Assembly: GCA_950022655.1 (NCBI GenBank)
Contig: OX465583.1
Coordinates: 68,893,152-68,957,151, forward strand
Direction: 5' to 3'
DNA from: Alentia gelatinosa
Lineage: Eukaryota > Annelida > Polychaeta > Phyllodocida > Polynoidae
DNA length: 64,000 bases
Positions 22,050 to 33,089 of this stretch are shown here, piece by piece (position 1 is the stretch's first letter; each line of letters opens with the position of its first letter). The notes beneath the pieces are model-generated. The model was not told the DNA's origin, searched no databases, and saw nothing but the letters and a program-made list of their open reading frames with translations. The position numbers and the translations under genes were made by a program.

Positions 22050-23185
22050 CCCTAAGAAGTACACCCGTCCCAGGTACATCAGTCTCCATATTTGGATCCC
22101 ACTTAAGACTGGGGAAAGGTATGAAGTACACCCGTCTCAGGTAGATTAGTCTCTTAGTATGAACCCGCTTTAAACTAAGGAAAAGGTATGAAGTACACCC
22201 GTCTCAGGTACATTAGTTTTTAAGTGTGAAACTGCTTTAGAATTTCAAAAGTGTGAAGTACACCCGTCTCAGGTACATTAGTCTCTATGTGTGATTCCCG
22301 TTTTAGACTTGGGGAAAGGTGTGAAGTACACCCGTCTCAGGGACATAAGTCTTTATATCCAAATACCGCATTAGACTTGGAGAAAGGTGTGAAGTACACC
22401 CGTCTCAGGGACATAAGTCTTTATATCCAAATCCCGCATTAGATTTGGGGAAAGGTGTGAAGTACACCCGTCTCAGGGACATAAGTCTTTATATATAAAT
22501 CCCGCGTTAGACTTGGGGAAAGGTGTGAAGTACACCCGTCTCAGGTACATAAGTCTTTTTATACAAATCCCGCATTAGACTTGGGGAAAGGTGTGAAGTA
22601 CACCCGTCTCAGGGACATAAGTCTTTATATATAAATCCCGCGTTAGACTTGGGGAAAGGTGTGAAGTACACCCGTCTCAGGTACATTAGTCTCTATGTGT
22701 GATTCCCGTTTTAGACTTGGGGAAAGGTGTGAAGTACACCCGTCTCAGGGACATAAGTCTTTATATCCAAATACCGCATTAGACTTGGAGAAAGGTGTGA
22801 AGTACACCCGTCTCAGGGACATAAGTCTTTATATCCAAATCCCGCATTAGATTTGGGGAAAGGTGTGAAGTACACCCGTCTCAGGGACATAAGTCTTTAT
22901 ATATAAATCCCGCGTTAGACTTGGGGAAAGGTGTGAAGTACACCCGTCTCAGGTACATAAGTCTTTTTATACAAATCCCGCATTAGACTTGGGGAAAGGT
23001 GTGAAGTACACCCGTCTCAGGGACATAAGTCTTTATATATAAATCCCGCGTTAGACTTGGGGAAAGGTGTGAAGTACACCCGTCTCAGGTACATTAGTCT
23101 CTATGTGTGATTCCCGTTTTAGACTTGGAAAAGGTGTAAAGTACACCCGTCTCAGGTACATTGGTCTCCAGTCGAAATCCCACAT
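22050..23185 (-). repeat. Satellite array, 68-bp monomers with 408-bp higher-order unit
   Basis: Same monomer as 4,841-5,580 but inverted (GGGGAAAGGTGTGAAGTAC, CCGTCTCAGG, then ACATAAGTCTTTATAT or ACATTAGTCTCTATGTG). Units 22,281-22,688 and 22,689-23,096 look identical by eye, each made of six 68-bp monomers in the same variant order. A third unit starts at 23,097. Flanking monomers to the left are more diverged. Confidence 0.95.
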
Positions 23186-23189
23186 AAAA

Positions 23190-23620
23190 CCAGCCTTTTC
23201 TGAGCGAGGGAGCGTGTCTCCCTCCATTGTAGCTGAGAGGGAATTAACCACGAGAGGATCTATCTCTATGACCATTTTCCATTAGCTCTATATTTGATAT
23301 GAATTGTGTCTTTTCATGCTCGATGGGATTTGCTCGGAGATGAGTTGCAGCTGTTGAACGTCGGCGTCGGTAAGTGATCCTCGACGACTTGAGTGGGGGT
23401 GTGTTGCCATGACGACGCAGACAAACAAGCCGGGCCGGGCTGGCGGCGGGCGATGACCGGTGGTGATCCGCGAGTGATCCGTCTTCATCGCATTGATTGG
23501 CGCCAGTCTCTGAGAGATCGATATCCAGCGAGCAGCTCCCGGTGACACCTCTTTGCTCAGACGGTCCCCGAGCTGCTCATAGACACGTCCCTGTAGCGGG
23601 AAAAATGTATATATTATTCA
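23190..23620. other. Unassigned stretch
   Basis: Moderately GC-rich around 23,400-23,480 (GGGCCGGGCTGGCGGCGGGC). Minus-strand frame 23,288-23,548 has no recognisable family. Confidence 0.25.
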
Positions 23621-23624
23621 TATT

Positions 23625-23626
<2 letters not shown>

Positions 23627-23697
<71 letters not shown>

Positions 23698-23702
23698 TAT
23701 AT
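23627..23702. repeat. (TA)n microsatellite, interrupted
   Basis: About 75 bp of alternating TA with an AAATATAAAT interruption near 23,671-23,680. Confidence 0.9.
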
Positions 23703-24295
23703 GGTTGTATGCTCCGGGTGGCGCATCCGGAAAAATAGTGCGTACGGAAAAATAGTGCATAACTAACATGAACTGATATCGACATCGTTTGTCATATTTA
23801 TTATTTTCTCCCATGAATTGAAACAGAAGCTGCTATATCAAAGAGTATATCAATATGGACCATACTTTATTCTAGAGCTCAAAATGGACTTTGTATACCA
23901 TGGACATTAAAACTACTTATTTCATCCCTGCTACAAGTTAAGCCATAGGAATAAAATTAAAAGAACATACGCAATAAGCACCTACGTAAAGTGACAATAC
24001 TACGCAATGGTCGTGGCGGAGTGATGTGAGAGGACGTCATAAGTATCTGGCCAATCAGTGACTAGGACTTTAGAAAGTCGACAAGACTGGAGATTTAAAC
24101 GCTTCCAACTTGATTTGCAGAAACAATTTGATTTATTCTGATATTGTGATGCTATTATAATGTCTATGAAAGGGGTGATATGACTACAGAACCATACTTG
24201 AATACATAAAATACACAATACTTCACTCATTTTGATGTGCCTTAATCATCACTCAGCTTCACCCTTATGATGATGAGAGCTTATCCAAACTTGCG
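23703..24295. other. Unassigned AT-rich stretch
   Basis: A short direct repeat (GGAAAAATAGTGC) occurs at 23,729 and 23,747. Nothing else is recognised. Confidence 0.25.
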
Positions 24296-24610
24296 GAGTA
24301 TTGTTAGAGCATACTTGCACGGACTATGTGCATTGCCTAGAGGTTAAAGTGGTTACATTGAACTTTCAGTGTTCTTCCAGAAAATAATCCTTTCACTATC
24401 TGCACTGTGATAGTGAGAACAGAGCAGAATGCCAATGTCTCAGGGTCTTAGAGGTGTGCTCAGCTGACCATGACCAATCACTCAAGATGTAAATACCTCA
24501 TTGACCTACTGGTGTTTGATATGTTTGGATCCAAGACTAAGGCAGTTGCAGAAATTGCAAGTTGACTGGGTGCAAGTGGTTTACAGGAAACTATCCATAG
24601 ACTGAATTGA
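24296..24610 (+). repeat. Dispersed repeat family B, uninterrupted copy
   Basis: Same ordered blocks as at 10,428 without a SINE: TTAAAGTGGTTACAT, CCTTTCACTATCTG, CCAATGTCTCAGG, GTGTGCTCAGCTGACCATG, ACCTCATTGACCTACTGGTG, GTTTGGATCC, CATAGACTGAATTGAAC. Confidence 0.75.
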
Positions 24611-25014
24611 ACTCAAACCTTTTTATTGTAATTCTTTTTATCATTGCACGCTCATCCATCAATGATGAGCATACTATTTGCTCCTGGTTTATTCATATGA
24701 TTCTCTATCCAGTTCTATTCAAATACCTTTTACTGTATATCTGTACCTTGTTCTAGTACAGACCAAAATACTCCCTGCCTCTCCAAGACACGTGAATATG
24801 TCGTTGCCATCAGATACATAAAGTGATGCTACATTCACGTGAGCTTGTAGGAATCATCCCGTCTAGGTACATTATGCCTCCTGCTTTTACTCGACATGCA
24901 ATCTCTCAATATGACAGTAACAGTGTATATGTATACGCAGAGTGTATCTCACTCTCACGCCACATATTGGCCTTTTTTACATGCAATGCGTGGAGCCAAT
25001 TGTTCGTCCCTGAA

Positions 25015-25180
25015 TATCTTTACTATAGAAAGACATGGTTAGTGTGTCTGAATGGAATCTGTCCCTCGATATTTTGGTTAGAAATACTCACTAAATTTGA
25101 AGAATGAGGTGAATATTTCTGACCAAAATATCGAGGAACAGATGGAATTCAGACACACTCACTATGTCTTTTTATTATCA
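25015..25180. repeat. Inverted repeat (hairpin)
   Basis: AAAGACATGGTTAGTGTGTC..ATGGAATCTGTCCCTCGATA..AAATACTCACTAAATTTG at 25,029-25,102 pairs with GAATATTTC..ACCAAAATATCGAGGAACAG..TTCAGACACACTCACTATGTC at 25,110-25,170. It is an imperfect palindrome of about 65-bp arms, presumably a foldback MITE. Confidence 0.65.
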
Positions 25181-25372
25181 TATAACTAGAAATCATTAAG
25201 AATGCCATTCTACAACTCACTAAATAGAAGAATGAGTGGTCACCTGAACGTGCAGCGGTATATAATAATATATATTCCTTCACTGTCCATTGTTGATAGA
25301 CATCGGCAAACCAGTATTTACCTCCAATTAGCTGACGCTCCTTAACTGAGCCCAGAATCAAGATTTTACTAA

Positions 25373-25612
25373 TTATCCTACCCCTGATAAAAAAAACCGT
25401 CATTGATTTAACATAGGCAAATTGTGGTGTGCCATGATATGAAGTAAAATTTATGTACCTAGAGAAATAAAAAAAATGACCAATCAGTGATCAGTTATTA
25501 TTCACCTGTGTAAATAGTTCGGGCTGCAGAGCAGAAATTCTGACAGCTGTCAAACATGGACGGAATCGAGTCAGACTTTCCTAATATCATGAAGTTGTGG
25601 GGACGGGGTAGG
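25373..25612. mobile_element. TIR element with TATCCTACC ends, copy 1
   Basis: Left TTATCCTACCCCTGATAAAA, right GGGTAGGA. Interior blocks GATTTAACATAGGC, ATGACCAATCAGTGATCAG, TTATTCACCTGTGTAAA and TCTGACAGCTGTCAAACATG also occur in order at 49,682-49,903. Confidence 0.65.
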
Positions 25613-25762
25613 AGAACTATGAAACCAAACTTGAGTAAGACTTGTCAGTGTCTATGCCTGTCTGGTCAATTCTGTTCCTCAATACCCTTTGCATAGCAAT
25701 ACACGACCTCCCTGTCATAGCATAGAATCTCCTTTGGTTTCTACTAAATATGTCATTGTTTT

Positions 25763-26045
25763 ATCATACCCCTAATAAAAAAACGCCATAGGCTTAACAT
25801 GGAATTCGTTTATGTCACAGGTGTGCCATAAAGTGTTGTTATGTCACTACTTTCTAATATTCAAAAATCGTGGAAACGGGGTAGGATAAAATCTAGACAT
25901 CACTCGATTGAGTTTGAGTTTATTTATGTCACTCATTGTGTTGGTTCTGTAATCTAACTCGTCTTTGACTCGTGAGATTACGGAGCCAACGGAATGCGTA
26001 ACATAAATAAACTCAAACTCGTGACATCTCTTGATATTATTGCAT
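25763..26045. mobile_element. TIR element plus adjoining palindrome, copy 1
   Basis: 25,763-25,889 is bounded by TATCATACCCCTAATAAA and CGGGGTAGGATAAAA with CGCCATAGGCTTAACATGG inside. It is followed by a palindrome (about 25,905-26,030) whose arms share GAGTTTGAGTTTATTTATG and whose centre reads CGTCTTTGACTCGTGAGATT. The same pair in the same order is at 58,823-59,105, so the two parts may be one mobile unit. Confidence 0.65.
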
Positions 26046-26174
26046 AGACTACCAGTATAAGACCAAAACATTGATACCATATCAAAGCAAGACTCAGTGC
26101 TATGACGACTCATTCAGAAAAGTTGTTATCATTGATTGTCTACACAGATAAACTCAAGCATGTTATTTTTGACA

Positions 26175-26480
26175 ATGAAAGGCATATCCTTCAATACACA
26201 GTTGCATCACCTGGTGATTTTAAAATATTGGCCATTAAAACCGGTTTATTTTACTTTTTCTGAGCGTGAATGAGTGAATGTAAAATATTATAGAGTTTGA
26301 CATAACCCAATAGATAAATTAATGCAATTTACATTTGATTGAATTATATAGAAAATGTACTGGTTGTCCTCTTTATATACAACTAACAGTATTCATGATA
26401 CTTGCCCATCTTTCATATCCTAAATAAATATACCTAACATTCCTTGAATTATATATACGATAAAATTATTATATTTATAT
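26175..26480 (+). mobile_element. TTAA-type MITE, copy 3, degraded
   Basis: Begins GAAAGGCATATCCTTCAATA with the CATCACCTGGTGATTTTAAA block. The flanking TTAA has mutated and the right end is not found. Confidence 0.5.
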
Positions 26481-26763
26481 TCAAACACGAGACTAAAATT
26501 TCAAGCCGAGCATAAAGATTTAGCAGCAGAAAAAGCTTAAATTCCCCAGAGGCCAGTGGTACCTCAGGTAATACAGCCAGCGGAGTAAAACTGCAGGCAG
26601 CAGATAGTATGCATATGTAAGAGACACCTACAAAAACGTAGCAGGAGGTTCCAGTGTGTTAGGTACTCAGGATAAACCCATAGATCAGGGACTGGTTTTT
26701 TTCAAGCTTCCTCTGACGATTCTCTCTACCTCAACTCACACTTTACTGACTACATCATATAGA

Positions 26764-27084
26764 ATTTTAGCTACATTGGATGCCTAAAAAGGTGACAACT
26801 GTAGATCGGGAAGCCAGTTTACACTGACCACTATAAGTTTTCATAGAATCGCCGCCAATCTAGACGAGTAATTCAGGTCCGCTTGAAATAGTCATGGGCG
26901 TCAGAGCGTGACCAATAGTCGTCAGGTGGTGCCTAATTGTATAATCTGATGTAACCAGACAATCTGCAGTCGTCATGCTCTTGGCTTTTACATTAGACGA
27001 TTTATAGATTTTTACGGCTGATAGTCATCAGGTGCTACAAATTTCAAGAATCGCCGCCTATAATCGTCTAGTGTAAACGCGGGG
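26764..27084. mobile_element. MITE with CCCGGCGTTTACA ends, copy 1 (degraded left)
   Basis: The right end CGTCTAGTGTAAACGCGGGG is clear. The left end is mutated (GCTACATTGGATGCC). Interior blocks GACCAATAGTCGTCAGGTGG and ATCTGCAGTCG match copies at 33,921 and 39,647. Confidence 0.6.
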
Positions 27085-27255
27085 TGAAGTTATCATGAGA
27101 ATTACATATCCGAGATGATCGGATTAATGTACAGGGCAATACAACTGTATGTTTTTAAATAAGGTATTTATTTTCAAAACAGCTCAAGCAGCAAAGCAAT
27201 GACGCTCGATACCGAGATACACGGTTAAATCATAAATAATTATATGCATTTATCT

Positions 27256-27385
27256 CACCTTTTTATTGTCACTTAGGTTTAACATTGGGAACTTGTTCTC
27301 CATGCCCCTACAAGTATTGCAGACCGTTCTCCATGGTCTATATCCTGTGTGTTGTCCATTCTTTTAGTGTGCACAGGGGTGAGAT
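27256..27385. mobile_element. Short TIR element with GGGGTGAGAT end
   Basis: Inverted copy of 11,626-11,762: AACATTGGGAACT, CTCCATGCCCCTACAAGTAT, CCATGGTCTATATC, GTGTGCACAGGGGTGAGAT. Confidence 0.55.
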
Positions 27386-27569
27386 AGATACAGAAACCAA
27401 CTCGTTTTGGTCAAAGGTCAAAGTCATTCTCCAACTCGTTTGAATGCTATGTGATTTTCACTCGGCTGTTGCCTCGTTCATATCACTCTGCATCAAACTC
27501 GTAGAGCATGATGACTTTAACCAAAACTTGTTGGTTTCTTCTTAGTACTGCTCATTCCTATATACCTAT

Positions 27570-27860
27570 GGCCAAACACTCTATGGTTAAACCATGCTAC
27601 AGGGGATGCAATAACTTACGTTTACTACCTAAGGCTGATGTTACTACCCAAGGTTGATGTTTAGACCAATCAGATCGTCTCTTACAAAATTTATAAGAAA
27701 AGCGCTGTGGGGAAAAAACATTGAGTGTCAAGTTACTTGATAACTTTGGATCTGGCTTCACCTTTGATGGCGGGTTAGCAAATAATGCCATCTATCGTTA
27801 TCAAACTACATTTGAAGGTATGTAGGAATAAGGAAACAAAGTTTCTGGAGACAGAATGTC
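27570..27860 (-). repeat. Dispersed repeat, inverted copy of 59,400-59,720
   Basis: Shares, in reverse order, ACTACCCAAGGTTGA, AGACCAATCAGAT, TCTTACAAAATT, TGTCAAGTTACT, GGATCTGGCTTCA and TGAAGGTATGTAGGAATA with 59,440-59,650. The region toward 27,860 corresponds to one arm of the hairpin at 59,290-59,440. No coding frame is recognised. Confidence 0.6.
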
Positions 27861-27980
27861 AAAGTTACGAGATAGAATACTAGTCCAATTGGGATTGAAG
27901 CCTAATGGCTATTTATTGCTCCACTTACCATAAGATGTATACATAATTTTCACTGTGTAAACCGATGCCTGACCTATTGG

Positions 27981-28235
27981 AGTGATGTATACCAAGCTAT
28001 ATGAGCAATAAAGAAAAAAATATGCAAAAAAACCCACAAAAAAAACTCGAAAAAGCAAGGAATGTGATGTATTTCAAATTGTATACCAAGCTATTTAAGC
28101 AATTAAGAAAAATTTACACACAAAAAACGGGAAAAGCAAAGAATGTGATGTATTACAAAATGTATACCAAGCTATTTGAGCAATAAGGAAACAATTACAC
28201 ACAAAAAAAACACGCGAAAAGCAAAGAATGTGGGA
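27981..28235 (+). repeat. Three-unit tandem repeat, about 80 bp
   Basis: GTATACCAAGCTATTTGAGC-type words recur at about 27,986, 28,080 and 28,160, each followed by AATAAGAAA and a poly-A-rich segment, then GAAAAGCAAAGAATGTG. Confidence 0.8.
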
Positions 28236-28674
28236 CACGTTCTGAGCACCAAATTGCAAACGAAACTTTCCAGGCTTCTACGTCAATCCTTACCTTGCAA
28301 AACAAAATAAAGACAAGCGACTGTTCTTTTTTATCCGTGGACGTATACATATCAGTGCGCCAGGAACCTTGGTGATAAAGTTGATATCCCTCCGCCCTGG
28401 CCTTCTCGCCTGATAAAGCCCGAACACGGGACACCTGTGTAGTCTAATAGACATGTTTATGAAGCGCCTAACTCCCTGTCTGAGAGGAGAATCGTGTTCT
28501 CCAATCCTCCACCTACACATCACGTTAAACCGATTAAAAACCGCCCACTACCGATCTGTTAGCCCCGAATCAACCAGACTTTATGGCTGTTGCCCTTGAC
28601 AACATTGTCCTGAACATCACTTTCTCGGCGCGACTTTTTCTGGGAGGATATTTTTGTTTGTTATCCACGTAATA

Positions 28675-28975
28675 TTAAGTATCCATAGAAAACATATAGA
28701 GAGTGTGTGTGACCATACCCAGAGGCATATCCACCTATTACAGAGTGCCCATAGACAACACGTAGGGAGTGTGTATCATGATAACTGGAGCATACAGATA
28801 TATCCACTTAATACCAAAGTGTCCATAGAAAACACATAGGGAGTATACACGTATCTACATACCCGGAGCATACAGATATATCCACCTAATACAGAGTGTC
28901 CATAGAAAACACATAGGGAGTGTGTATCACCATACCCGGAGCATACAGATATATCCACCTAATACAAAGTGCTAA
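28675..28975 (+). repeat. Four-unit tandem repeat, about 75 bp
   Basis: Units contain GTCCATAGAAAACACATAGG, GAGTGTGTAT, ACCATACCCGGAGCATACAG and ATATATCCACCTAATACA. The unit word ATATATCCAC recurs at roughly 28,797, 28,874 and 28,950. Confidence 0.85.
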
Positions 28976-28979
28976 TACT

Positions 28980-29505
28980 GTCTTGGTGAACAGACTTAGC
29001 TATTTCTTTTTTTCTTATATATAATCAGCTTTATTTCCAAGAATAAAAAACCTCTCAGGTTGTAGAGGACTACATCTAGATCACCTTCAAATTGCATGAA
29101 AATCAATTGAATTCCTTAAAATAAGGTATATTAAGTGTCAAGGTCCTTTGAGTTACATACAATAAATGCAGTGCTGCTTATAGTAACTTAGATATTGTTA
29201 AAAGATAACCCTTGTACGAGGAACACAAAAGGGTCTTTATTTACGATCCTAGATGATTGATAAACCGCTTAACCGAGATTGACATAAGTAAGCAAAATCA
29301 TTTGGTTTGACATTCATCTGTCGCTTACAATAAACATTTAATATACTGGTCCACATGCATTTAATAAAATTATACTTAGTTATGATTTGGCCCGTTGAAT
29401 GATCTAGGATCTTACGGGTAGACTCTTTTCTGTACGCCAAGGAGACCAAGGGAATATGTGGGTCAACTTGATAGACGGCCTTATGGACGGTTAACTCTGT
29501 TTTAT
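28980..29505. other. Unassigned AT-rich stretch
   Basis: GATCCTAGAT-type words near 29,245 recur near 29,920 (CTATCCTAGATTATTTAACG) and 54,950 with CACGAGG/CAAAAGGGTCTT neighbours, pointing to another old dispersed repeat. No exon is seen. Confidence 0.3.
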
Positions 29506-29507
29506 AA

Positions 29508-29852
29508 TGCCCCAGTCACACTGGCGTAAAAAACGGCGTTTTTCCGTGTACGCACGTCTACGTTCTTCTACGCATTTTGGAATCTCAAAATACGCCGCAA
29601 AACGCCGCAATACGCCGCAATACGCGGAGATGCGTAAAGGAAAGTCGGAATGCGCCGAAAAACGCCACAGTGCGTACAGAAGCGTAGATAAGCGTTGATG
29701 AACGTTGATGAACGTTGAGAAGCGTACTAAAACGTTAAAGAAAAGCAAACAATACGTTCCAAATCCGTTCCAAATCCGTAGCTAATACGTGGTCCCCACC
29801 AGTCCAAATACGTAGAAGAAACGCCGAATTTTACGCCAGTGTGACTGGGGCA
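29508..29852. mobile_element. MITE with TGCCCCAG ends, copy 2
   Basis: Left TGCCCCAGTCACACTGGCGT and right inverse are complementary for about 24 bp. The interior repeats AATACGCCGC, AACGCC and AACGTTGATG words, giving strong CpG enrichment in AT-rich DNA. Confidence 0.8.
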
Positions 29853-30262
29853 TTAGTAAACAGACTAAACATTATGAAACGATAATTCTTGCACGAGGTA
29901 CAGAAAAGGGTCTTCACGTACTATCCTAGATTATTTAACGGGCCAAAGAGCAGTTGCCATACTTTTAATTATGACTTGGCAGTTCAGCCCAACGTGGAAG
30001 AGATGATATGAATTGAAAGAATGCACTTTGCATCCTCGGCAGGGGGACAGGTCCTGACAAATTGCATGGGGCAGAGCTGGGTGGCGTTGAGTCGTCTAGT
30101 TAGCAATCTCCTCAGTCTCCTCCATATATTATTCACAATTCGTCAGGCGCAAAACCGGTTTATCTGTTTCGAAGGCGTGACAACGTTGCCAATCAAACGA
30201 CGAAATCCCCGGCCATTTATTTAACGCGTTTCGCCAGACAATGCATAAACAATTGACACACA

Positions 30263-30372
30263 GTAGGGGGCGGCAGGGGGCAGTAGGGGGGCGGGGAGGG
30301 GGGCGGGGAGGGGGGCAGATAGGGGGCGGTAGGGGGCGTGGAGGGGGGCGAGGATGGGGGGGGGGGGGAGAG
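30263..30372 (+). repeat. G-rich tract
   Basis: About 110 bp of GGGGGCGG/GGGGGGC repeats ending in an uninterrupted run of G at about 30,356-30,368. Many G-runs are close enough to allow four-stranded folding. Confidence 0.85.
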
Positions 30373-30404
30373 ACGGCCATCACGTCCGTCTCATAAATGG
30401 AAAT

Positions 30405-31020
30405 CGCCACTCTCCTAGCGTAGATCCTGCGCCTTACTTACTGCCCTACTTGTATCTCTGCACCGACCTGCCTGTTTGGGGCAAAATCTGCCCCATCCAC
30501 CAGTTTTTCATATATATTCTAAAATCTGAACACTTTGAGGAGTATTTTGTGTTCCATTTGTAAGTAGAGATACACATACAGTAGAACCCGGTGTTAGTGG
30601 ACACTTTTCGGTACAGGCTGCTTATGCAGGGTGTTCACTTACATAGGGTTAGAATAAATATCTGATAGAGGGAAATGTTTCGAGCAAATGTGTCTGTTTA
30701 CTTGAGTTGGCGTTTACGCAGGGTGTCCATTATGCAGGGTTCTACTGTAGTTATATGATAAATTATATACACTTATTTCTGTTATTTGTTTTGTCAATTC
30801 ATACATAGTCTTGTGGGTTACTTTCTCAAGTGGAAAGAACCTCATGTATTGCAGGGTTTCGTATGTCAAATAACACATGTGTGCAAATTCGAAGGGACAG
30901 TCTAATCAACGGTGGATTCCCATTACAAAGTGGTTTAGACCTGAAAAAGAAACAGTTGGATAGTCTATGAAGCTCATTTAACGATTCCAGTATTTCCCAA
31001 CTCACAATATATGAGTTGTT
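30405..31020 (+). repeat. Dispersed repeat family R, copy 1
   Basis: Shares with 55,998-56,505, in order: CACTCTCCTAGC, TTGTATCTCTGCACCGACCT, GCAAAATCTGCCCCAT, TTTTGTGTTCCATTTGTA, ACTTTCTCAAGTGGAA, GAAAAAGAAACAGTTGGAT and AATATATGAGTTGTT. An inverted partial copy is at 55,225-55,520. Class unknown. Confidence 0.7.
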
Positions 31021-31745
31021 TGAGTTTCATAACTTTTCAGAGTTAGACTCATTTGAATACGAAATGTAGTTTCTCTATGTGACGTCACTGGGTCGAGGCA
31101 GAGGTTAGTACGCGAAAGATCTGGGAGGAGAGCTGCTGTTTAGAATCCTAAACGTTAGCTGGTTCCACGTGTCTTTAGTGGATACCTTGGAAACCAGCAT
31201 TGGGTTAAGGCAAAGATTAGTAAACACTGGTGCCGCGAAGAAATCTGCTGGGAGAGTGTAAAATGGCCAAGCTGTGACGCGGATAAATGGATTGCAGAGC
31301 TGCTCCGACGTCCAGCGACAGCGGGTAAACACAGCGCAGTGATGTGCGGCACCGACTAGAAACCGCCACAAAGTGGTGCGTTGTTTTGAGTTCCATAACT
31401 TTTGAGAGTTAGATTCATTTGAATCCGAAATGTAGTTTCTCTATGTGACGTCACTGGGTCGAGACAGAGATTAGTACGCGCAATCACCACAAAAGATCTG
31501 GGAGGAGAGCTGCTGTTTAGAATCCTAAACATTAGCTGGTTCCACCTGTCTTCAGTGGATACCCGGGGAGCCAGCATTGGGTTGAGGCAGGGATAAGTTA
31601 GCGCTAGCGCTGCGAAAAAATCTGCTGGGAAAGTGGAAAATGGCCAAGCTGCGTGCGCGGATAAATGGATTGCGGAGCTGCTCCGACGTCCGGCGACAGC
31701 GGGTAAACACAGCGCAGTGATGGGCGGCACCGACTCGAAACGGCC
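31020..31745 (+). repeat. Two-unit tandem duplication, about 366 bp
   Basis: Unit 1 (about 31,020-31,386) and unit 2 (31,387-31,745) share GAAATGTAGTTTCTCTATGT, GACGTCACTGGGTCGAG, GCTGCTGTTTAGAATCCTAA, CCAGCATTGGGTT, AAATCTGCTGGGA and GCTGCTCCGACGTCC. Each also contains a diverged inner repeat (GCTGGTTCC..GGATACC..CCAGCATTGGG) also found near 55,285 and 56,700. Minus-strand frames of 88-125 codons across the units are parallel because the units are. No protein family is recognised. Confidence 0.8.
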
Positions 31746-31980
31746 ACGAAGAACGAAGAAGAAGGCCCAGCGTTGACAGGGACTGCGGGGGGAGAGCCGG
31801 TGAAGTTTGTCCTCCGCTGGGAGATGGTGGCGCGCGCCCGTCCAACAACAGCCCGTGGCAGGACGTCGATTGACTCATAACATTTTCTCAGGGCGCGGCT
31901 GATTGTTCGGCTCTGAGCAGCTCGGGTCTTCTTGAAGGACTCTGGAGTGCTCCCTGAGTTGCTCACCCAAACGACTCGCA

Positions 31981-32007
31981 TCCCTCCCTCACTCCCTCAC
32001 TCCCACG

Positions 32008-32050
<43 letters not shown>

Positions 32051-32475
32051 CCTCACTCCCTCACTCCCTCACTCCCTCACTCCCTCACTCCCTCACTCCC
32101 TGCCTCCCTCCTTCCAACTATTCCTCCCTCCCTCCCTCCTTCCCTCACCCTCTCCGTCCCTCCCTTCCTCACTCCCTCACCCCCTCACTCCCTCACTCCC
32201 TCACTCCCTCACCCCCTCACTCCCTCACTCCCTCACTCCCTCACTCCCTGCCTCCTTGCCTCCCTCCTACCCTCCCTCCCTCCCTCACTACCTCCCTTTC
32301 TCTCCCTCCCTCCCTTTCTCACTCCATCCTCCCCCTCCCTCACACTCTCCCTCTCTCCCTCATTCCCTCTCTCCCTCCCTCACTCCCACCCTCCCTCACT
32401 CACTTCCTCCCTCCCTCACTTCCACCCTCACTCTCTCCCTCCCTCCCTCCCTCCTTCCCTCCTTCCCCCTCTCTT
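31981..32475 (+). repeat. Polypyrimidine tract (CCTCACTC, CTGC, CCTC)
   Basis: Nearly 500 bp of almost pure pyrimidine on the plus strand, starting CCTCACTC, then a CCTG/CTGC run at about 32,008-32,048, then CCTCACTCCCTCACTCC repeats. The 181-codon open frame (Ser/Leu/Pro/His) over it is a composition artefact. Purine/pyrimidine strand bias of this length can favour triplex DNA. Confidence 0.95.
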
Positions 32476-32579
32476 AAACCTATAATACTCTATGTATTAC
32501 ATTTTTGGAATGAATATTGAAAACATGTCCGACATACCAAGAAGGAGATATCTCCTCGGAGTTGACTCTACGCAGTATC

Positions 32580-32665
32580 CTCGCACACGCTCGGATATTA
32601 CTACGCATCAACTCGTAGGAGCATACGACCGCTTGTATCTGAAACCAGTCAGTATTGTGTATTTA
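32580..32665 (+). repeat. Hairpin-MITE right arm (copy of 21.9 kb)
   Basis: CGCTCGGATATTACTACGCA, TCAACT, GGAGCATACGACC, GTATCTGAAACCAGT and TATTGTGTAT follow the loop and right arm of 21,900-21,985. The left arm differs. Confidence 0.55.
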
Positions 32666-32749
32666 TCTGACTTAAAAAGTAGAGGTCGCCGCGCTTATTT
32701 CTGATCTAGAGATCGATATCATGATGGTATTATAAAAGAATATAGAGGA

Positions 32750-33089
32750 ATTTTAACAAGTTGAAATTGACTTGGTAAAACCCACGTCATTTTATTTCAA
32801 TTTTTCACAGGATATAGCTAATTTGGAGTACTATAGATTTAAGTTTCAAAAACTATGGGTTACCGTCCTTGTTTTCGAACTCTTTTTTTCAGTACATTTC
32901 CTATCAAATTTACTCAAATGTAAATTGGCTTAATTGACTTATGGGCTTAGGTCAAACTCCATAATAATATAATGGTTTTCTTCACTCATTTTGTATCGAA
33001 TAAGTCAAAAGTACCAGATTGAATTGATAATTATCAATATTTGAAGATCACCAGGTGGCGCCACTGTGTATTGTACGATATGCCTTTAA
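32750..33089 (-). mobile_element. TTAA-flanked MITE, copy 4 (AGGCATAT family)
   Basis: Right end ACGATATGCCT before TTAA at 33,086-33,089, with ATCACCAGGTGGCGCCACTG. The left end is degraded near 32,750. Confidence 0.6.

Noticed and set aside
22050..23185. CRISPR-like array
   Set aside because: There are no unique spacers; the whole 68-bp monomer is repeated, as in a satellite, and the genome is eukaryotic.
31932..32477. 181-codon Ser/Leu/Pro/His frame
   Set aside because: It covers a polypyrimidine simple-sequence tract.
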